Shown in pieces: positions 1 through 8,590 of a stretch of 64,000 bases of DNA. Within the stretch, counting starts at the first letter, position 1; each line of letters starts with the position of its first letter. Below the pieces are notes generated by a model, which was not told where the DNA came from, did no database searches, and saw only the letters and a list, made by a program, of their open reading frames with translations. The stretch lies in NCBI RefSeq assembly GCF_018215265.2, contig NZ_CP136562.1:2418001-2482000 (forward strand), written 5' to 3'. A program made the translations under genes and the position numbers. This stretch comes from Paenarthrobacter sp. GOM3. Its GTDB lineage: Bacteria > Actinomycetota > Actinomycetes > Actinomycetales > Micrococcaceae.

Positions 1-1154
1 ACAATCGGTACCTGCCCGAGTGCCTTGGCGAGGAGGCCACCGACAGTGTCTACCTCGTCGTCGTCGAGGTCCATATCGAACAATTCGCCCAGGTCATCGA
101 TGCTCATCCGTGCGCTGACCCGGTACGTACCGTCCCCAAGGTCCACGGCCTCTTCGGCGGCAGCGTCGTATTCGTCCACGATCTCACCAACGATTTCCTC
201 GATGAGGTCCTCAAGTGTGACCAGGCCCGCGGTGCCACCGTACTCATCGATAACGATGGCTACGTGGGTGGATTCCTGCTGGAGTTCCCGCAGGAGGTCG
301 CTCACCGGCTTGGACTCGGGAACGTAACGGACATCCCGGGCGAGCGAGTCGACGTCGTGGGCCTGAAGTCCAGGTTCCGTGCGATGCAGGGCCGCAGCCA
401 CGTCCTTCAGGTAGAGGATTCCGCGGATCTGGTCGGTGTTTTCGCCGATCACGGGAATTCTTGAGTAGCCCGAGCGCAGGAACAGGCCCATGGCCGTCTC
501 CAGGTCCGAGCCGGTTCCGATGCTGACAATGTCAGTCCGGGGCACCATTACTGAGCGCACCAGGGTGTCGCCGAAATCGAAAACGGAATGGATGAGTTCA
601 GCCTCGTTGTCCTCGATCATGTCCGACTCGGCTGCCCGGTCCACGAATTCGCGGAACTCTTCTTCGCTGACGAACGCGTCATCTCCCGCCGGAGCACCCG
701 GCGCCACTGTCTGGCCAAGTGCCACAAGCCACCCGGGAATGGGCCCAAGGATCCAGCAGAGGAACCTGATCAGGGGCGCGGTGAACCGGACGACCGGCCC
801 TGAGTGGGCCCGGCCCAATTGCCGCGGGGAAACCCCTACCAGCACAAAACCGATAACCGCCATGATGCCCGTGGCCGCAAGGCCCGCAAGCCACACGTTG
901 TCCAACAGGCTGTGAAGGACGACGGCGACCGCAACCGCGGCCGCCATCTCGAACCACACCCGCCAAAACCGCAGGGCGCGCATGTGCGCGACGGGGTTCC
1001 TCAGGATGCCGCCCAGGGCCTTGCCCTTGCTTCGGCCAATGGATTGTTCGGCTTCGTGCCGGGGCAGGAAGTTGAAGGCAGCCTCCGCTGCGGTCAGCAA
1101 GGCAACGAAGCTCAGGAAAACCAGCGCCATGCCGACCAGGATGATCGAGGTCAC
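1..1154 (-). CDS. Hemolysin-type CNNM/CBS/CorC-HlyC membrane protein (3' end cut off)
   Basis: This is an integral membrane protein of the HlyC/CorC family, whose members are linked to divalent cation (Mg/Co) efflux or homeostasis. 384 codons are present and the reading frame leaves the window without a stop. An N-terminal DUF21/CNNM part (about residues 1-130) has hydrophobic helices. It is followed by a CBS pair (about 190-310, with the motif VMVPRTDIV at the start and VIDEYGGTAGLVTLEDLIEEIVGE at the end, here only described) and the beginning of the CorC/HlyC transporter-associated domain. The GTG start at 1154 is chosen because it overlaps the ybeY stop in a GTGA. An in-frame ATG lies seven codons later. 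It is the third gene of phoH-ybeY-hlyC, an order conserved in actinobacteria, where era usually follows. The family call is secure; the transported ion is not known. Confidence 0.9.
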   Translation of the reverse strand, partial: MTSIILVGMALVFLSFVALLTAAEAAFNFLPRHEAEQSIGRSKGKALGGILRNPVAHMRALRFWRVWFEMAAAVAVAVVLHSLLDNVWLAGLAATGIMAVIGFVLVGVSPRQLGRAHSGPVVRFTAPLIRFLCWILGPIPGWLVALGQTVAPGAPAGDDAFVSEEEFREFVDRAAESDMIEDNEAELIHSVFDFGDTLVRSVMVPRTDIVSIGTGSDLETAMGLFLRSGYSRIPVIGENTDQIRGILYLKDVAAALHRTEPGLQAHDVDSLARDVRYVPESKPVSDLLRELQQESTHVAIVIDEYGGTAGLVTLEDLIEEIVGEIVDEYDAAAEEAVDLGDGTYRVSARMSIDDLGELFDMDLDDDEVDTVGGLLAKALGQVPI

Positions 1155-1624
1155 TGCATGGTCTCCATGGGGGCATCCTTGCCCAGGAATTCAGACAGCA
1201 ACTCACGCTGCAAACCGAACATTTCTGCTTTCTCGTCAGGCTCTGCATGGTCGAAGCCAAGCAAGTGGAGAATGCCGTGGGTGGTGAGCAACAGCATCTC
1301 GTCCTGTGTGGGGTGTCCCGCGTTGCGCGCCTGGACCTCGGCCACCTGCGGGCAAATGGCGATGTCGCCCAGCATGCCCTGGGGCGTCGGCTTGTCCGGC
1401 GTGCCCGGCGTCAACTCGTCCATCGGCACCGAGAGAACATCTGTGGCCCCGGGTTCGTCCATCAGCTCGATGTGCAGCTTCTCCATGGCAGGCTCGTCCA
1501 CCAGCAGGATGGACAGCTCGGCTTGGGGGTGGATGTAGAGACGCTCAAAGATGAAGCGCGACAACGTCACCAGCTGGGCCTCGTCCACCGCGACGCCGGA
1601 CTCGTTGTTTACTTCGATGCTCAT
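1151..1624 (-). CDS. ybeY: Endoribonuclease YbeY (rRNA maturation factor)
   Basis: YbeY is a single-strand-specific zinc endoribonuclease that takes part in 16S rRNA 3'-end maturation and ribosome quality control. The 157-residue protein has the usual length. It carries the zinc motif H-x3-H-x5-H in HGILHLLGFDH near residue 118, the family signature. The start ATG overlaps the phoH stop (ATGA at 1621-1624) and its own stop overlaps the GTG of the CorC-like gene, so the three genes are probably translationally coupled. The phoH-ybeY pairing is found across many bacteria. Confidence 0.96.
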   Translation of the reverse strand: MSIEVNNESGVAVDEAQLVTLSRFIFERLYIHPQAELSILLVDEPAMEKLHIELMDEPGATDVLSVPMDELTPGTPDKPTPQGMLGDIAICPQVAEVQARNAGHPTQDEMLLLTTHGILHLLGFDHAEPDEKAEMFGLQRELLSEFLGKDAPMETMQ

Positions 1625-2700
1625 TTACGTTCTTCACGCTTGTGATGGGTGTTGGCGTCGGCGCGGTGCGCGTCATCCCAGTTGCTGTACGCCGAGACGA
1701 TGTCGGCTACCAAACGGTGCCTGACGACGTCGGCGGCTTCAAGGATTGAGAAATTGACGTCGTCGATGCCCTTAAGGATTTCCCTGACAATCCGGAGGCC
1801 GGAGGTGGCACCGAACGGCAGGTCGATCTGCGTGACGTCTCCGGTGACCACCATCTTGGAGCCGAAACCGAGGCGGGTCAGGAACATCTTCATCTGTTCC
1901 GGCGTGGTGTTCTGCGCTTCGTCAAGAATGATGAAGGCGTCGTTCAACGTGCGGCCACGCATGTAAGCCAAGGGGGCCACCTCAATGGTCCCGGCAGCCA
2001 TCAACCGCGGGATGGATTCAGGATCCATCATGTCGTGCAGGGCGTCGTACAGCGGACGAAGGTAGGGATCGATTTTGTCGCTCAGCGTCCCGGGAAGGAA
2101 GCCGAGGCGCTCCCCCGCTTCGACGGCCGGTCGCGTCAGGATGATCCTGCTGACTTCCTTCGTTTGCAGGGCCTGGACTGCTTTTGCCATGGCGAGGTAG
2201 GTCTTGCCCGTACCGGCGGGGCCGATTCCGAAGATGACCGTGTTGTCGTCGATGGCATCCACATAGTTCTTCTGGTTCAGCGTCTTGGGGCGGATGGTCT
2301 TGCCCCTGCTGGAAAGAATGTTGTGCGTCAGTACGTCGGCCGGATTTTGCACGGATTGCGTGCGAAGCAGCGAGACAAGCTGCTGAAGAACGTCAGGAGT
2401 CACCAGGGTCCCCTTGGACACCAGCCCGCGGACCTCCTCAAGGAGGCGCATCACGCGGGAGATGTCGGTGGACGGACCTGTCATGGAGAGTTCGTTGCCA
2501 CGGACGTGGAAATTGACGCCCTCGAACTGTTCCTCGATGTAGCGCAGGGCTTCATCGTGGCTGCCCAACGAGTGAACCATCTGGTCGGAGTTGTCGAACG
2601 TGACAATTTCCGTGCGCGTGCCCGGTAAGGTGTGCGGGAACTCAGTGGGCGGCAGGTTGCCGTTTCCGGTCCTGAGCCGCCCGTTCAAAGATTCACTCAT
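1621..2700 (-). CDS. phoH: PhoH-like ATPase
   Basis: This is a PhoH-family P-loop NTPase, proposed to act in RNA metabolism together with YbeY. The 359 residues comprise an N-terminal KH-like/PhoH accessory region (about 30-125) and a P-loop ATPase core with Walker A GPAGTGKT (about residue 160) and a Walker B region reading FIILDEAQN (about 260). Length is typical for the phoH2-like chromosomal copy of actinobacteria. It is the first gene of the phoH-ybeY-corC run and overlaps ybeY by four bases. Its promoter should lie in the 272-base gap shared with the divergent lipoprotein gene. Direct biochemical knowledge of the function is limited. Confidence 0.95.
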   Translation of the reverse strand: MSESLNGRLRTGNGNLPPTEFPHTLPGTRTEIVTFDNSDQMVHSLGSHDEALRYIEEQFEGVNFHVRGNELSMTGPSTDISRVMRLLEEVRGLVSKGTLVTPDVLQQLVSLLRTQSVQNPADVLTHNILSSRGKTIRPKTLNQKNYVDAIDDNTVIFGIGPAGTGKTYLAMAKAVQALQTKEVSRIILTRPAVEAGERLGFLPGTLSDKIDPYLRPLYDALHDMMDPESIPRLMAAGTIEVAPLAYMRGRTLNDAFIILDEAQNTTPEQMKMFLTRLGFGSKMVVTGDVTQIDLPFGATSGLRIVREILKGIDDVNFSILEAADVVRHRLVADIVSAYSNWDDAHRADANTHHKREERK

Positions 2701-2972
2701 AGTGTTGGCCGTGGGGCCTGTTCTCCTCCGTTTGGATGGTGTCCTGGCAATAATCCTACGCCAGCCGGTCCCGGATGGACCTCATCGAGTGGCTCCCTTC
2801 AAGCCCGCAAACGGATCGCCGACATTTTGTCTCAACTCGGCATCAAGCCGGTATCAATCATGTTTCAGTTGCCCCGGGTCCCCTCATTCCCGGCCGACCG
2901 CCGTCGGCAGTGTGCCAAGCTGGCATAGCGGGTGGACACGACACCCCGCAGCCCAGCCGACCCGGCAGAGGG

Positions 2973-3947
2973 TTGCCAACGACGCACGGCAGGACAGGAA
3001 CCCCCATCAGTAAGCAAGGAAACACCGCGCAGAGCGCACGCAAGCGGAAGAAGTCCGCTCTTGCCGTGCCCGCGATGGTGTCTGTCCTGCTGCTGACAGG
3101 ATGCATCGCAGACGGGGCGGGAAGCCAGGTTTCGTCCAGCTCGCCTTCACTGTCCGTGCAGGAGGCCCCCGCAAGCAATGCTCCCCTGGAGACGACGCAG
3201 GCTTCGACGAAAATCCCGGTGTACTGGATCGGCCGCAGCAAGGACGAGGTCTACCTGTACCGCGAGTTCAGGGACATCGACGGGGACGACAACCCCGTGA
3301 CCACCGCCCTGCGGATCATGATGGCGGAAAAACCACTGGACCATGATTTCTTCACGCCGTGGCAGCAACCAAGCAGCCTCGCTACATCAATATCCGGCAA
3401 GAACGTCATCACGGTGGACATCTCCCGTGACGCCTTCAATTCGAACCTCGATGCTGTCATGGCGCAACGGGCAGTTCAGCAGCTGGTCTACACGGCCACT
3501 GCCGCCGCTTCGTCGTCCGGCCTGATCAATTCCGGCCAGCAGATCCAGGTGGTCATCCTGGTGGACGGCCACCCCGACTACATGGCATTCGGGCAAGTGA
3601 AGCTGGGACAACCGATGGCGCGCGACGCCTCACTGGTGGCACCGCTGTGGATCATCGATCCACAGGAGGATGTCACCCTGCCGCCGGGCGCGGTGAAGTT
3701 CAATGGCCGCAGCACCGACAGTTCCAAACCCATCGCCTGGCAGATCCTGAGGGACAACGGCAAGGGCGAAAAAACGGGCTTGCTCAACGGCCAGGCCAAG
3801 CCCACGGGCGAGCCGGGCCAGTACGGCGTCTTTACTTTCGGCGCAACGCTGAAGGCCGGCAAGTACGAGCTGCGGGTGTCTCAGGTGGATGCCGCCGGCA
3901 ACGTCATCGACTCCAGTACCGACACGCGACTGTTCAGCGTCGGCTAG
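2973..3947 (+). CDS. GerMN/Gmad2-domain lipoprotein
   Basis: This is a predicted secreted lipoprotein of about 310-325 residues. A basic n-region (ARKRKKS), a hydrophobic stretch and the lipobox LLLTGC mark a type II signal peptide, with the cysteine encoded at about 3102. A GerMN domain follows (roughly 55-190 of the precursor; contains VTVDISRDAFNS-like sequence), then a Gmad2 immunoglobulin-like domain at the C-terminus. Such proteins sit on the outer face of the membrane; in spore formers GerM acts with cell-wall machinery, and here the role is unknown. No strong canonical start exists: TTG 2973 is used here although its purine-rich stretch touches the codon. An ATC at 3006 has a better-spaced AGGAA. 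ATG 2775 would bury the signal peptide. It is convergent with rsmE, 14 bases away. Confidence 0.85.
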   Translation: MPTTHGRTGTPISKQGNTAQSARKRKKSALAVPAMVSVLLLTGCIADGAGSQVSSSSPSLSVQEAPASNAPLETTQASTKIPVYWIGRSKDEVYLYREFRDIDGDDNPVTTALRIMMAEKPLDHDFFTPWQQPSSLATSISGKNVITVDISRDAFNSNLDAVMAQRAVQQLVYTATAAASSSGLINSGQQIQVVILVDGHPDYMAFGQVKLGQPMARDASLVAPLWIIDPQEDVTLPPGAVKFNGRSTDSSKPIAWQILRDNGKGEKTGLLNGQAKPTGEPGQYGVFTFGATLKAGKYELRVSQVDAAGNVIDSSTDTRLFSVG

Positions 3948-3961
3948 GACTCGACCGCGTC

Positions 3962-4735
3962 CTACCAGCGACCCAGGACATCACTGGCGAGAACGACGGC
4001 GGCTGGTCCCGCCGTCGACGACCGCAGGACATGGTGCCCCAACAGTGCCGTAACGGCCCCGGCGTCACTGAGCCGGGTGACCTCACGCGGTGAGATTCCG
4101 CCCTCAGGACCAACGATCAGGAGGACCTCACGGGGTTGGCCTTGGTCCGGACCTTGCGGCATGCCCGATTCCTCCAGGACGGTCCGCAAGGGGTTCTTGG
4201 CGTCCTCGTGAAGGATGATGGCCAGGTCCGCGGCAGCGACGGATTTCGCCAATGCCGCAGTATCCACGACCGGGCGGACCTCGGGGATGTGCGATCTCCG
4301 GGCCTGCTTCGCGGCGGCGGCAACCACCGACTGCCATTTGGCGTGGGCCTTGGCGGCCCGGTCACCCTTCCAACGGACGATCGAGCGTTCGGACTGCCAC
4401 GGGACCACTGCGTCGATGCCGAGTTCAGTGGCCGTTTCGGCGGCAAGTTCGTCACGGTCCCCTTTGGCCAGCGCCTGGACGAGGACCAGGCGAATGGCTG
4501 GTTGCTCCTCAAAGACCACGTCCGAGGCCGTCACGGCCAAAGTGCCCGAACCAACCTCGGAGACCGTGCCCGTCAACCGGGCGCCGGCGCCATCGGCGAT
4601 GTCCACCTGTTCGCCCACGGCCAAGCGTTTGACGGTGACCGCGTGGCGCGCCTCCGGACCCTCCAGGACGAAGACAGAACCGGGCCCCAGGTGACTGAGG
4701 TTGCCGGCCTGGGTGAAGAAGACGGGGTTGCTCAC
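3962..4735 (-). CDS. rsmE: 16S rRNA (uracil-1498-N3)-methyltransferase RsmE
   Basis: RsmE uses S-adenosylmethionine to methylate N3 of U1498 in 16S rRNA. The 257-residue protein has an N-terminal PUA-like part and a C-terminal SPOUT knot, with the SAM-binding signature VGPEGGISPREV near residue 210 and a final loop GHHVLRSSTA. It starts with GTG two bases after the dnaJ stop, so hrcA-dnaJ-rsmE is one transcription unit. This order is also known in mycobacteria and corynebacteria. Confidence 0.95.
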   Translation of the reverse strand: MSNPVFFTQAGNLSHLGPGSVFVLEGPEARHAVTVKRLAVGEQVDIADGAGARLTGTVSEVGSGTLAVTASDVVFEEQPAIRLVLVQALAKGDRDELAAETATELGIDAVVPWQSERSIVRWKGDRAAKAHAKWQSVVAAAAKQARRSHIPEVRPVVDTAALAKSVAAADLAIILHEDAKNPLRTVLEESGMPQGPDQGQPREVLLIVGPEGGISPREVTRLSDAGAVTALLGHHVLRSSTAGPAAVVLASDVLGRW

Positions 4736-4737
4736 CG

Positions 4738-5865
4738 CTACAGGTTACCGAGCTTGTCCCGCAGTTTGGCGAACATGCCACCGCTGGCAACGAGTTTTCC
4801 CTCGGTGAACTGTTCTCCACGCAGTTTGGCGAGCTGCTGGAGCAGCTCTTCCTGGGCGGCATCGAGCTTTGTCGGCGTCTCCACGTGCAGGTGCACCTTG
4901 AGGTCGCCTCGGCCGTAGCCGCGAAGGTGGGTCACGCCCAGGCCCCGAAGAGTGATGATTTCGCCCGACTGGGTTCCCGCCTTGACGTCGATGTCCTGCG
5001 CGCCGTCGAAGGTGTCCAGCTGGAGTTCGGTGCCCAAGGCAGCGGCTGTCATCGGCACACTCAGGGTGGCGTGCAGGTCGTCGCCTTCGCGCATGAACAT
5101 GGAATCGTTGTTGACGCGGATTTCGACGTAAAGGTCGCCGGCAGGACCGCCCGCGGGACCGGCTTCGCCTTGGCCGGACAACTGGATCCTGGTGCCGGTG
5201 GCTACACCGGCAGGAACCTTGATGGTGAGGGAACGACGGCTGCGGATGCGGCCCTGTCCGCTGCATTCGTTGCAGGGATCCTTGATGACCGTGCCGAAGC
5301 CCTCGCAGGAACCACACGGTGCCGTGGTCATGACCTGGCCGAGGATGGACCGGACAGCCCGCTGGACCTGGCCGCTGCCACCGCAGATGTCACAGCGTTC
5401 AGGATGGGTACCGGGGCGGCAGCAGCTGCCATCGCAGGTGGGGCAAACCACGGCCGTGTCGACTTCGAGCTTCTTGTTGACGCCGAATACTGCGTCCTTG
5501 AGGTCGATGCGTACGCTGATCAGGGCGTCCTGGCCACGCCGGACCCGGGAGGCCGGCCCGCCATGGCCGCCACCGCCGCCAAAGAAGGTGTCGAAAATGT
5601 CCTGGAAGGCGAAGCCCTGGCCGGAATAGCCGCCGCCGAAGCCGTTTTCGGTTCCGTTTTCATTGCCGGTGGCGTCGTAGACACGGCGCTTCTGCGGGTC
5701 CGACAACACCTCGTAGGCGTGGGTCACTGCCTTGAACTGCTCCGCGACATCTTCTCCGGGGTTGACGTCCGGGTGAAGTTTCCGCGCCAACTTGCGGTAC
5801 GCCTTTTTGATCTCTTCCCCGGTGGCTTCCGGCGAGACTCCCAAAACGTCATAGTGGCTGCTCAA
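4738..5865 (-). CDS. dnaJ: Chaperone DnaJ (DnaJ2 type)
   Basis: DnaJ is the Hsp40 co-chaperone that delivers substrates to DnaK and stimulates its ATPase. The 375 residues show the J domain with the HPD tripeptide (about residue 32), a Gly/Phe-rich linker (about 70-105), a four-repeat zinc region (about 140-210) and the C-terminal substrate domains. The first zinc repeat reads CPTCDGSC instead of CxxCxGxG, so its last glycine is cysteine; the other three are canonical. The start is TTG at 5865. It lies directly behind hrcA and is therefore the copy under HrcA/CIRCE control, as opposed to the dnaK-operon copy expected elsewhere in the genome. Confidence 0.96.
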   Translation of the reverse strand: MSSHYDVLGVSPEATGEEIKKAYRKLARKLHPDVNPGEDVAEQFKAVTHAYEVLSDPQKRRVYDATGNENGTENGFGGGYSGQGFAFQDIFDTFFGGGGGHGGPASRVRRGQDALISVRIDLKDAVFGVNKKLEVDTAVVCPTCDGSCCRPGTHPERCDICGGSGQVQRAVRSILGQVMTTAPCGSCEGFGTVIKDPCNECSGQGRIRSRRSLTIKVPAGVATGTRIQLSGQGEAGPAGGPAGDLYVEIRVNNDSMFMREGDDLHATLSVPMTAAALGTELQLDTFDGAQDIDVKAGTQSGEIITLRGLGVTHLRGYGRGDLKVHLHVETPTKLDAAQEELLQQLAKLRGEQFTEGKLVASGGMFAKLRDKLGNL

Positions 5866-5915
5866 AGTCGGTATCTCTTCCTTGTTGTACTGCGGATGTT
5901 TCCTCGGGCCGGCGT

Positions 5916-6923
5916 TCAGCCGCCGAGAATGCGGGAAAGGTATCTGGCCACGGCCCGGACTGCTGCCATGGTGGTGGGATAGTCCATGCGGGTGGGCCCA
6001 AGGATCCCAACCTTGGCTCCGGAGCCGTAACCGGTGGCCACGACGGAAGCCTCAGCCAAACCGTCGTACGGGTTCTCCCGGCCAATGCTCACTGTCACGC
6101 CGCGCGGATCATCGCCCATATCGGACAACAACCGGAGCATGACGACTTGTTCCTCAAGGGCTTCCAGCACCGGGCCGATGCTCAAGGGGAAATCAACGTT
6201 GGAGCGGGCCAGGTTGGCGGTGCCCGCCATCAAAATGCGCTCTTCGCGGCTGTTGTCGCTCAGTGACTGCAAGCCGTGGGCGAGGGTCTGTGCCAGGCCG
6301 CGAAGCTCGGGTGGGCAGAGAGCTACAACCGATGGCAGCACCTGTGGAAGGAGGTCCAGTTGCGTTCCGGCAATACTGCCGAGGAAACGCGACCTCAGCA
6401 GCATCAATGCCTCGTTGGCAACATCGGATCCGGCATCAATGACCTTCTGGCCTACGCTGCCAGTGTCCGCGATGAGGACGACGAGGACCTGTTTGGGTGC
6501 CAGCAACACGAACTCGACGTGGCGGACGACCGCCCGGCTGGAGTGCGGGTACTGCACGACGGCGACCTGGTTGGTCAGCTGGGAAAGGAGCCTTACGGTC
6601 CGCTCCAGGATGTCATCCACATCATCCGGACCCTCCAGGAGGGAATGGATGGCCCGGCGTTCCGCCGCGGAGAGTGGCTTGACCTGGGAAATGCGGTCCA
6701 CGAACAGGCGGTAGCCCTTGTCCGTGGGAATGCGACCTGCGCTGGTGTGGGGCGCTGCGATGAGGCCCTCTTCTTCCAGGACAGCCATGTCATTGCGGAT
6801 GGTGGCACTCGAAACACCGAGGTGGTGGCGCTCAACTAGGGCCTTGGATCCAACAGGTTCCCGGGAATGCACGTAGTCTTCAACGATGGCACGCAGCACT
6901 TCCAACTTGCGTGGCTCACTCAT
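5916..6923 (-). CDS. hrcA: Heat-inducible transcription repressor HrcA
   Basis: HrcA represses class I heat-shock genes by binding CIRCE operators and depends on GroEL for its active fold. The 335-residue product has an N-terminal winged helix (about 1-75; contains [17 protein letters not shown]) and a GAF-like dimerisation/inserted domain behind it. The ATG at 6923 is preceded by a strong GGAGGTGG ribosome site. A CIRCE element lies 72 bases upstream, so the gene should control itself and dnaJ-rsmE. Confidence 0.96.
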   Translation of the reverse strand: MSEPRKLEVLRAIVEDYVHSREPVGSKALVERHHLGVSSATIRNDMAVLEEEGLIAAPHTSAGRIPTDKGYRLFVDRISQVKPLSAAERRAIHSLLEGPDDVDDILERTVRLLSQLTNQVAVVQYPHSSRAVVRHVEFVLLAPKQVLVVLIADTGSVGQKVIDAGSDVANEALMLLRSRFLGSIAGTQLDLLPQVLPSVVALCPPELRGLAQTLAHGLQSLSDNSREERILMAGTANLARSNVDFPLSIGPVLEALEEQVVMLRLLSDMGDDPRGVTVSIGRENPYDGLAEASVVATGYGSGAKVGILGPTRMDYPTTMAAVRAVARYLSRILGG

Positions 6924-6994
6924 TGCTCCACCTCCTGACGACTTCCGTGGTCATGGCGACCGGTCACTGCGGCACGCCCACCGGGCCTCCGCAC

Positions 6995-7021
6995 TTAGCA
7001 CTCAACATGCCCAAGTGCTAA
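6995..7021. promoter_or_regulatory. CIRCE operator (HrcA binding site)
   Basis: The inverted repeat reads TTAGCACTC, nine bases, AAGTGCTAA. This matches the CIRCE consensus (TTAGCACTC-N9-GAGTGCTAA) in 17 of 18 arm positions. It sits in the divergent region between hrcA (minus) and the DUF3097 gene (plus). A CATAAT box at 7029-7034, read on the minus strand, lies just upstream and could be the hrcA -10 element, placing CIRCE at or just after the transcription start. Confidence 0.93.
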
Positions 7022-7152
7022 CAAGTCTATTATGGGCCACCCCGTTGCTAGCATTGAAAACGCCCGCATTCAGCTTCCAGCGTGCAGGCTCGGCAGCTCC
7101 GCAGCCAAACGGCTCCCCACCCATCCAAGTACTCAAAGGTAGGAAATATCCC

Positions 7153-8004
7153 TTGGCTTTCGACAACTGGGGTCCACAGGATCTGTCCGCTCCCGCCAAA
7201 CGCCAACTCCCCGAGGTAACGGTGCAGCGGGGAATGGTCCTCGAAGACGTCCAGTCCGGCTGGGTGGGCGAAGTGACCAGGGTCGAGAAAACCGGCGGCA
7301 TGCACATCGTGTCCCTGGAGGATAGGCGTGGAAAGTCCAAATCGTTCCAGTTGGGGTACGGCTTCCTGCTTGAAGGCCAGCCCATCCGACTGATGCCTCC
7401 AGCAGCCCGGCAGCCGGCGTCGGCCGTCCAACCGGGCCGAACAGCCTCCGGTTCCGTGAGGGTGCAAGGCCAGCGCGCACAGGTGGCCAAAGCCAGCCGC
7501 ATCTGGGTGGAAGGAAAGCACGACGCCGAACTCGTCGAGAAGGTCTGGGGTGACGATCTTCGGGTGGAGGGGATCGTCGTTGAACCATTGCATGGCGTGG
7601 ACGACCTCGCGTCAGCCATTGCGGACTTCAACCCCGGCCCGGACCGTCGGCTCGGGATCCTGGTGGACCACCTTGTTGAGGGGTCGAAAGAATCCCGCAT
7701 CGCCGCCGAGGCCATGGCATGTCCGGGGGCCGCGGGAAACGTCCTCATTGTGGGACATCCTTACGTGGATGTGTGGCAGGCCATCAGGCCCAAGGTCCTG
7801 GGCATCGAGAAGTGGCCCACGGTTCCGCGCGGCATGGATTGGAAGACGGGCATCCTCCGTGCCTTCGGTTGGCCCCATGAGACCGCCGAGGACGTCGGAT
7901 TGGGCTGGCAAAGGCTGCTCGGGGCCGTACGGAGCTACGCGGACCTTGAAGCATCCCTGCTGGGCCGCGTTGAGGAAGTCATCGACTTCCTGACAGTCCC
8001 GTGA
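7153..8004 (+). CDS. DUF3097 domain-containing protein
   Basis: This 283-residue cytoplasmic protein belongs to the actinobacterial DUF3097 family, whose function is unknown. Family members begin with a short segment leading into a PEV-x-VE-D motif, seen here as LPEVTVQRGMVLEDV about 15 residues from the start. The middle holds IWVEGKHDAELVEKVWGDDL, resembling the toprim-like part reported for such proteins, with acidic residues in VDHLVEGSKE. The TTG at 7153 is chosen because AGGTAGGAA lies seven bases upstream and the N-terminus then matches the family. The frame is open farther back, but that extension would run through the CIRCE and the hrcA promoter. It is divergent from hrcA. Confidence 0.86.
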   Translation: MAFDNWGPQDLSAPAKRQLPEVTVQRGMVLEDVQSGWVGEVTRVEKTGGMHIVSLEDRRGKSKSFQLGYGFLLEGQPIRLMPPAARQPASAVQPGRTASGSVRVQGQRAQVAKASRIWVEGKHDAELVEKVWGDDLRVEGIVVEPLHGVDDLASAIADFNPGPDRRLGILVDHLVEGSKESRIAAEAMACPGAAGNVLIVGHPYVDVWQAIRPKVLGIEKWPTVPRGMDWKTGILRAFGWPHETAEDVGLGWQRLLGAVRSYADLEASLLGRVEEVIDFLTVP

Positions 8005-8125
8005 AGCACCGTCCCTGAATCAGTGCAACCGGAGTGCCACCGGGGAGTTGGTCCGGAGAAGCGGGCTGGTGCCGGTATTCTGGGACAGCAACACCGCAGC
8101 ATCTTTACAGCAAAGGGAAGACACC

Positions 8126-8539
8126 GTGGCAGAGAACGCTCCTGAAGAACCGGGCAGCGCCGCAGGGCGGCCCCAGTACCATGGCGCGCCAGCCAATGCA
8201 CTGCCCCTGACGGCCGGCGAAGACCGGCAATGGGCCACACTGGCGCACTTTGGCGGCATCCTTGGCTGCCTGCCTTCCCTGCTGATCTACCTGATCTTCC
8301 GGGACCGGGGACCCTTCACGGCACAGGAGTCCAAGGAAGCGCTGAACTTCACGCTTCCCCCGACCATCGCAGCGGTCCTGGCCAACATCCTCGTCCTGCT
8401 TCCGGTCGTGGGCAACGTCTTCGCCGTCATCGCGACCGGCATCTGGGTAGCACTCACGTGCTTCTCCGTCTCCGCGGGAATCCGCGTGAACCACGGCCAG
8501 CCGCACCGCTACAAACTCAACTTGCGCTGGATCAAGTAG
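8126..8539 (+). CDS. DUF4870 family small membrane protein
   Basis: This 137-residue protein has a short polar N-terminus and three hydrophobic segments (about 35-55, 70-92 and 95-115), with the DUF4870 signature running from DRQWATLAHFGGILG to the FTAQESKEALNF region. DUF4870/Tic20-like proteins are found in many bacteria without an assigned role. The GTG start has AAGGGAAG seven to ten bases upstream. An ATG at 8048 in the same frame has no such site. It is convergent with hemW, and no clear terminator was seen in the 51-base gap. Confidence 0.85.
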   Translation: MAENAPEEPGSAAGRPQYHGAPANALPLTAGEDRQWATLAHFGGILGCLPSLLIYLIFRDRGPFTAQESKEALNFTLPPTIAAVLANILVLLPVVGNVFAVIATGIWVALTCFSVSAGIRVNHGQPHRYKLNLRWIK

Positions 8540-8590
8540 CTGCCTGACCAGCAGGAGGGTCCCGGCAGTGCTGCCAAACGGCTGCGAGGC

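Noticed and set aside
2913..2925. TGCCA-AGC-TGGCA palindrome upstream of the GerMN lipoprotein gene
   Set aside because: Five-base arms in a GC-rich region are expected by chance, and no known operator matches.
7022..7152. N-terminal extension of the DUF3097 protein back to an ATG at 6886
   Set aside because: It would translate through the CIRCE and the hrcA promoter and does not resemble the family; TTG 7153 has a good ribosome site.
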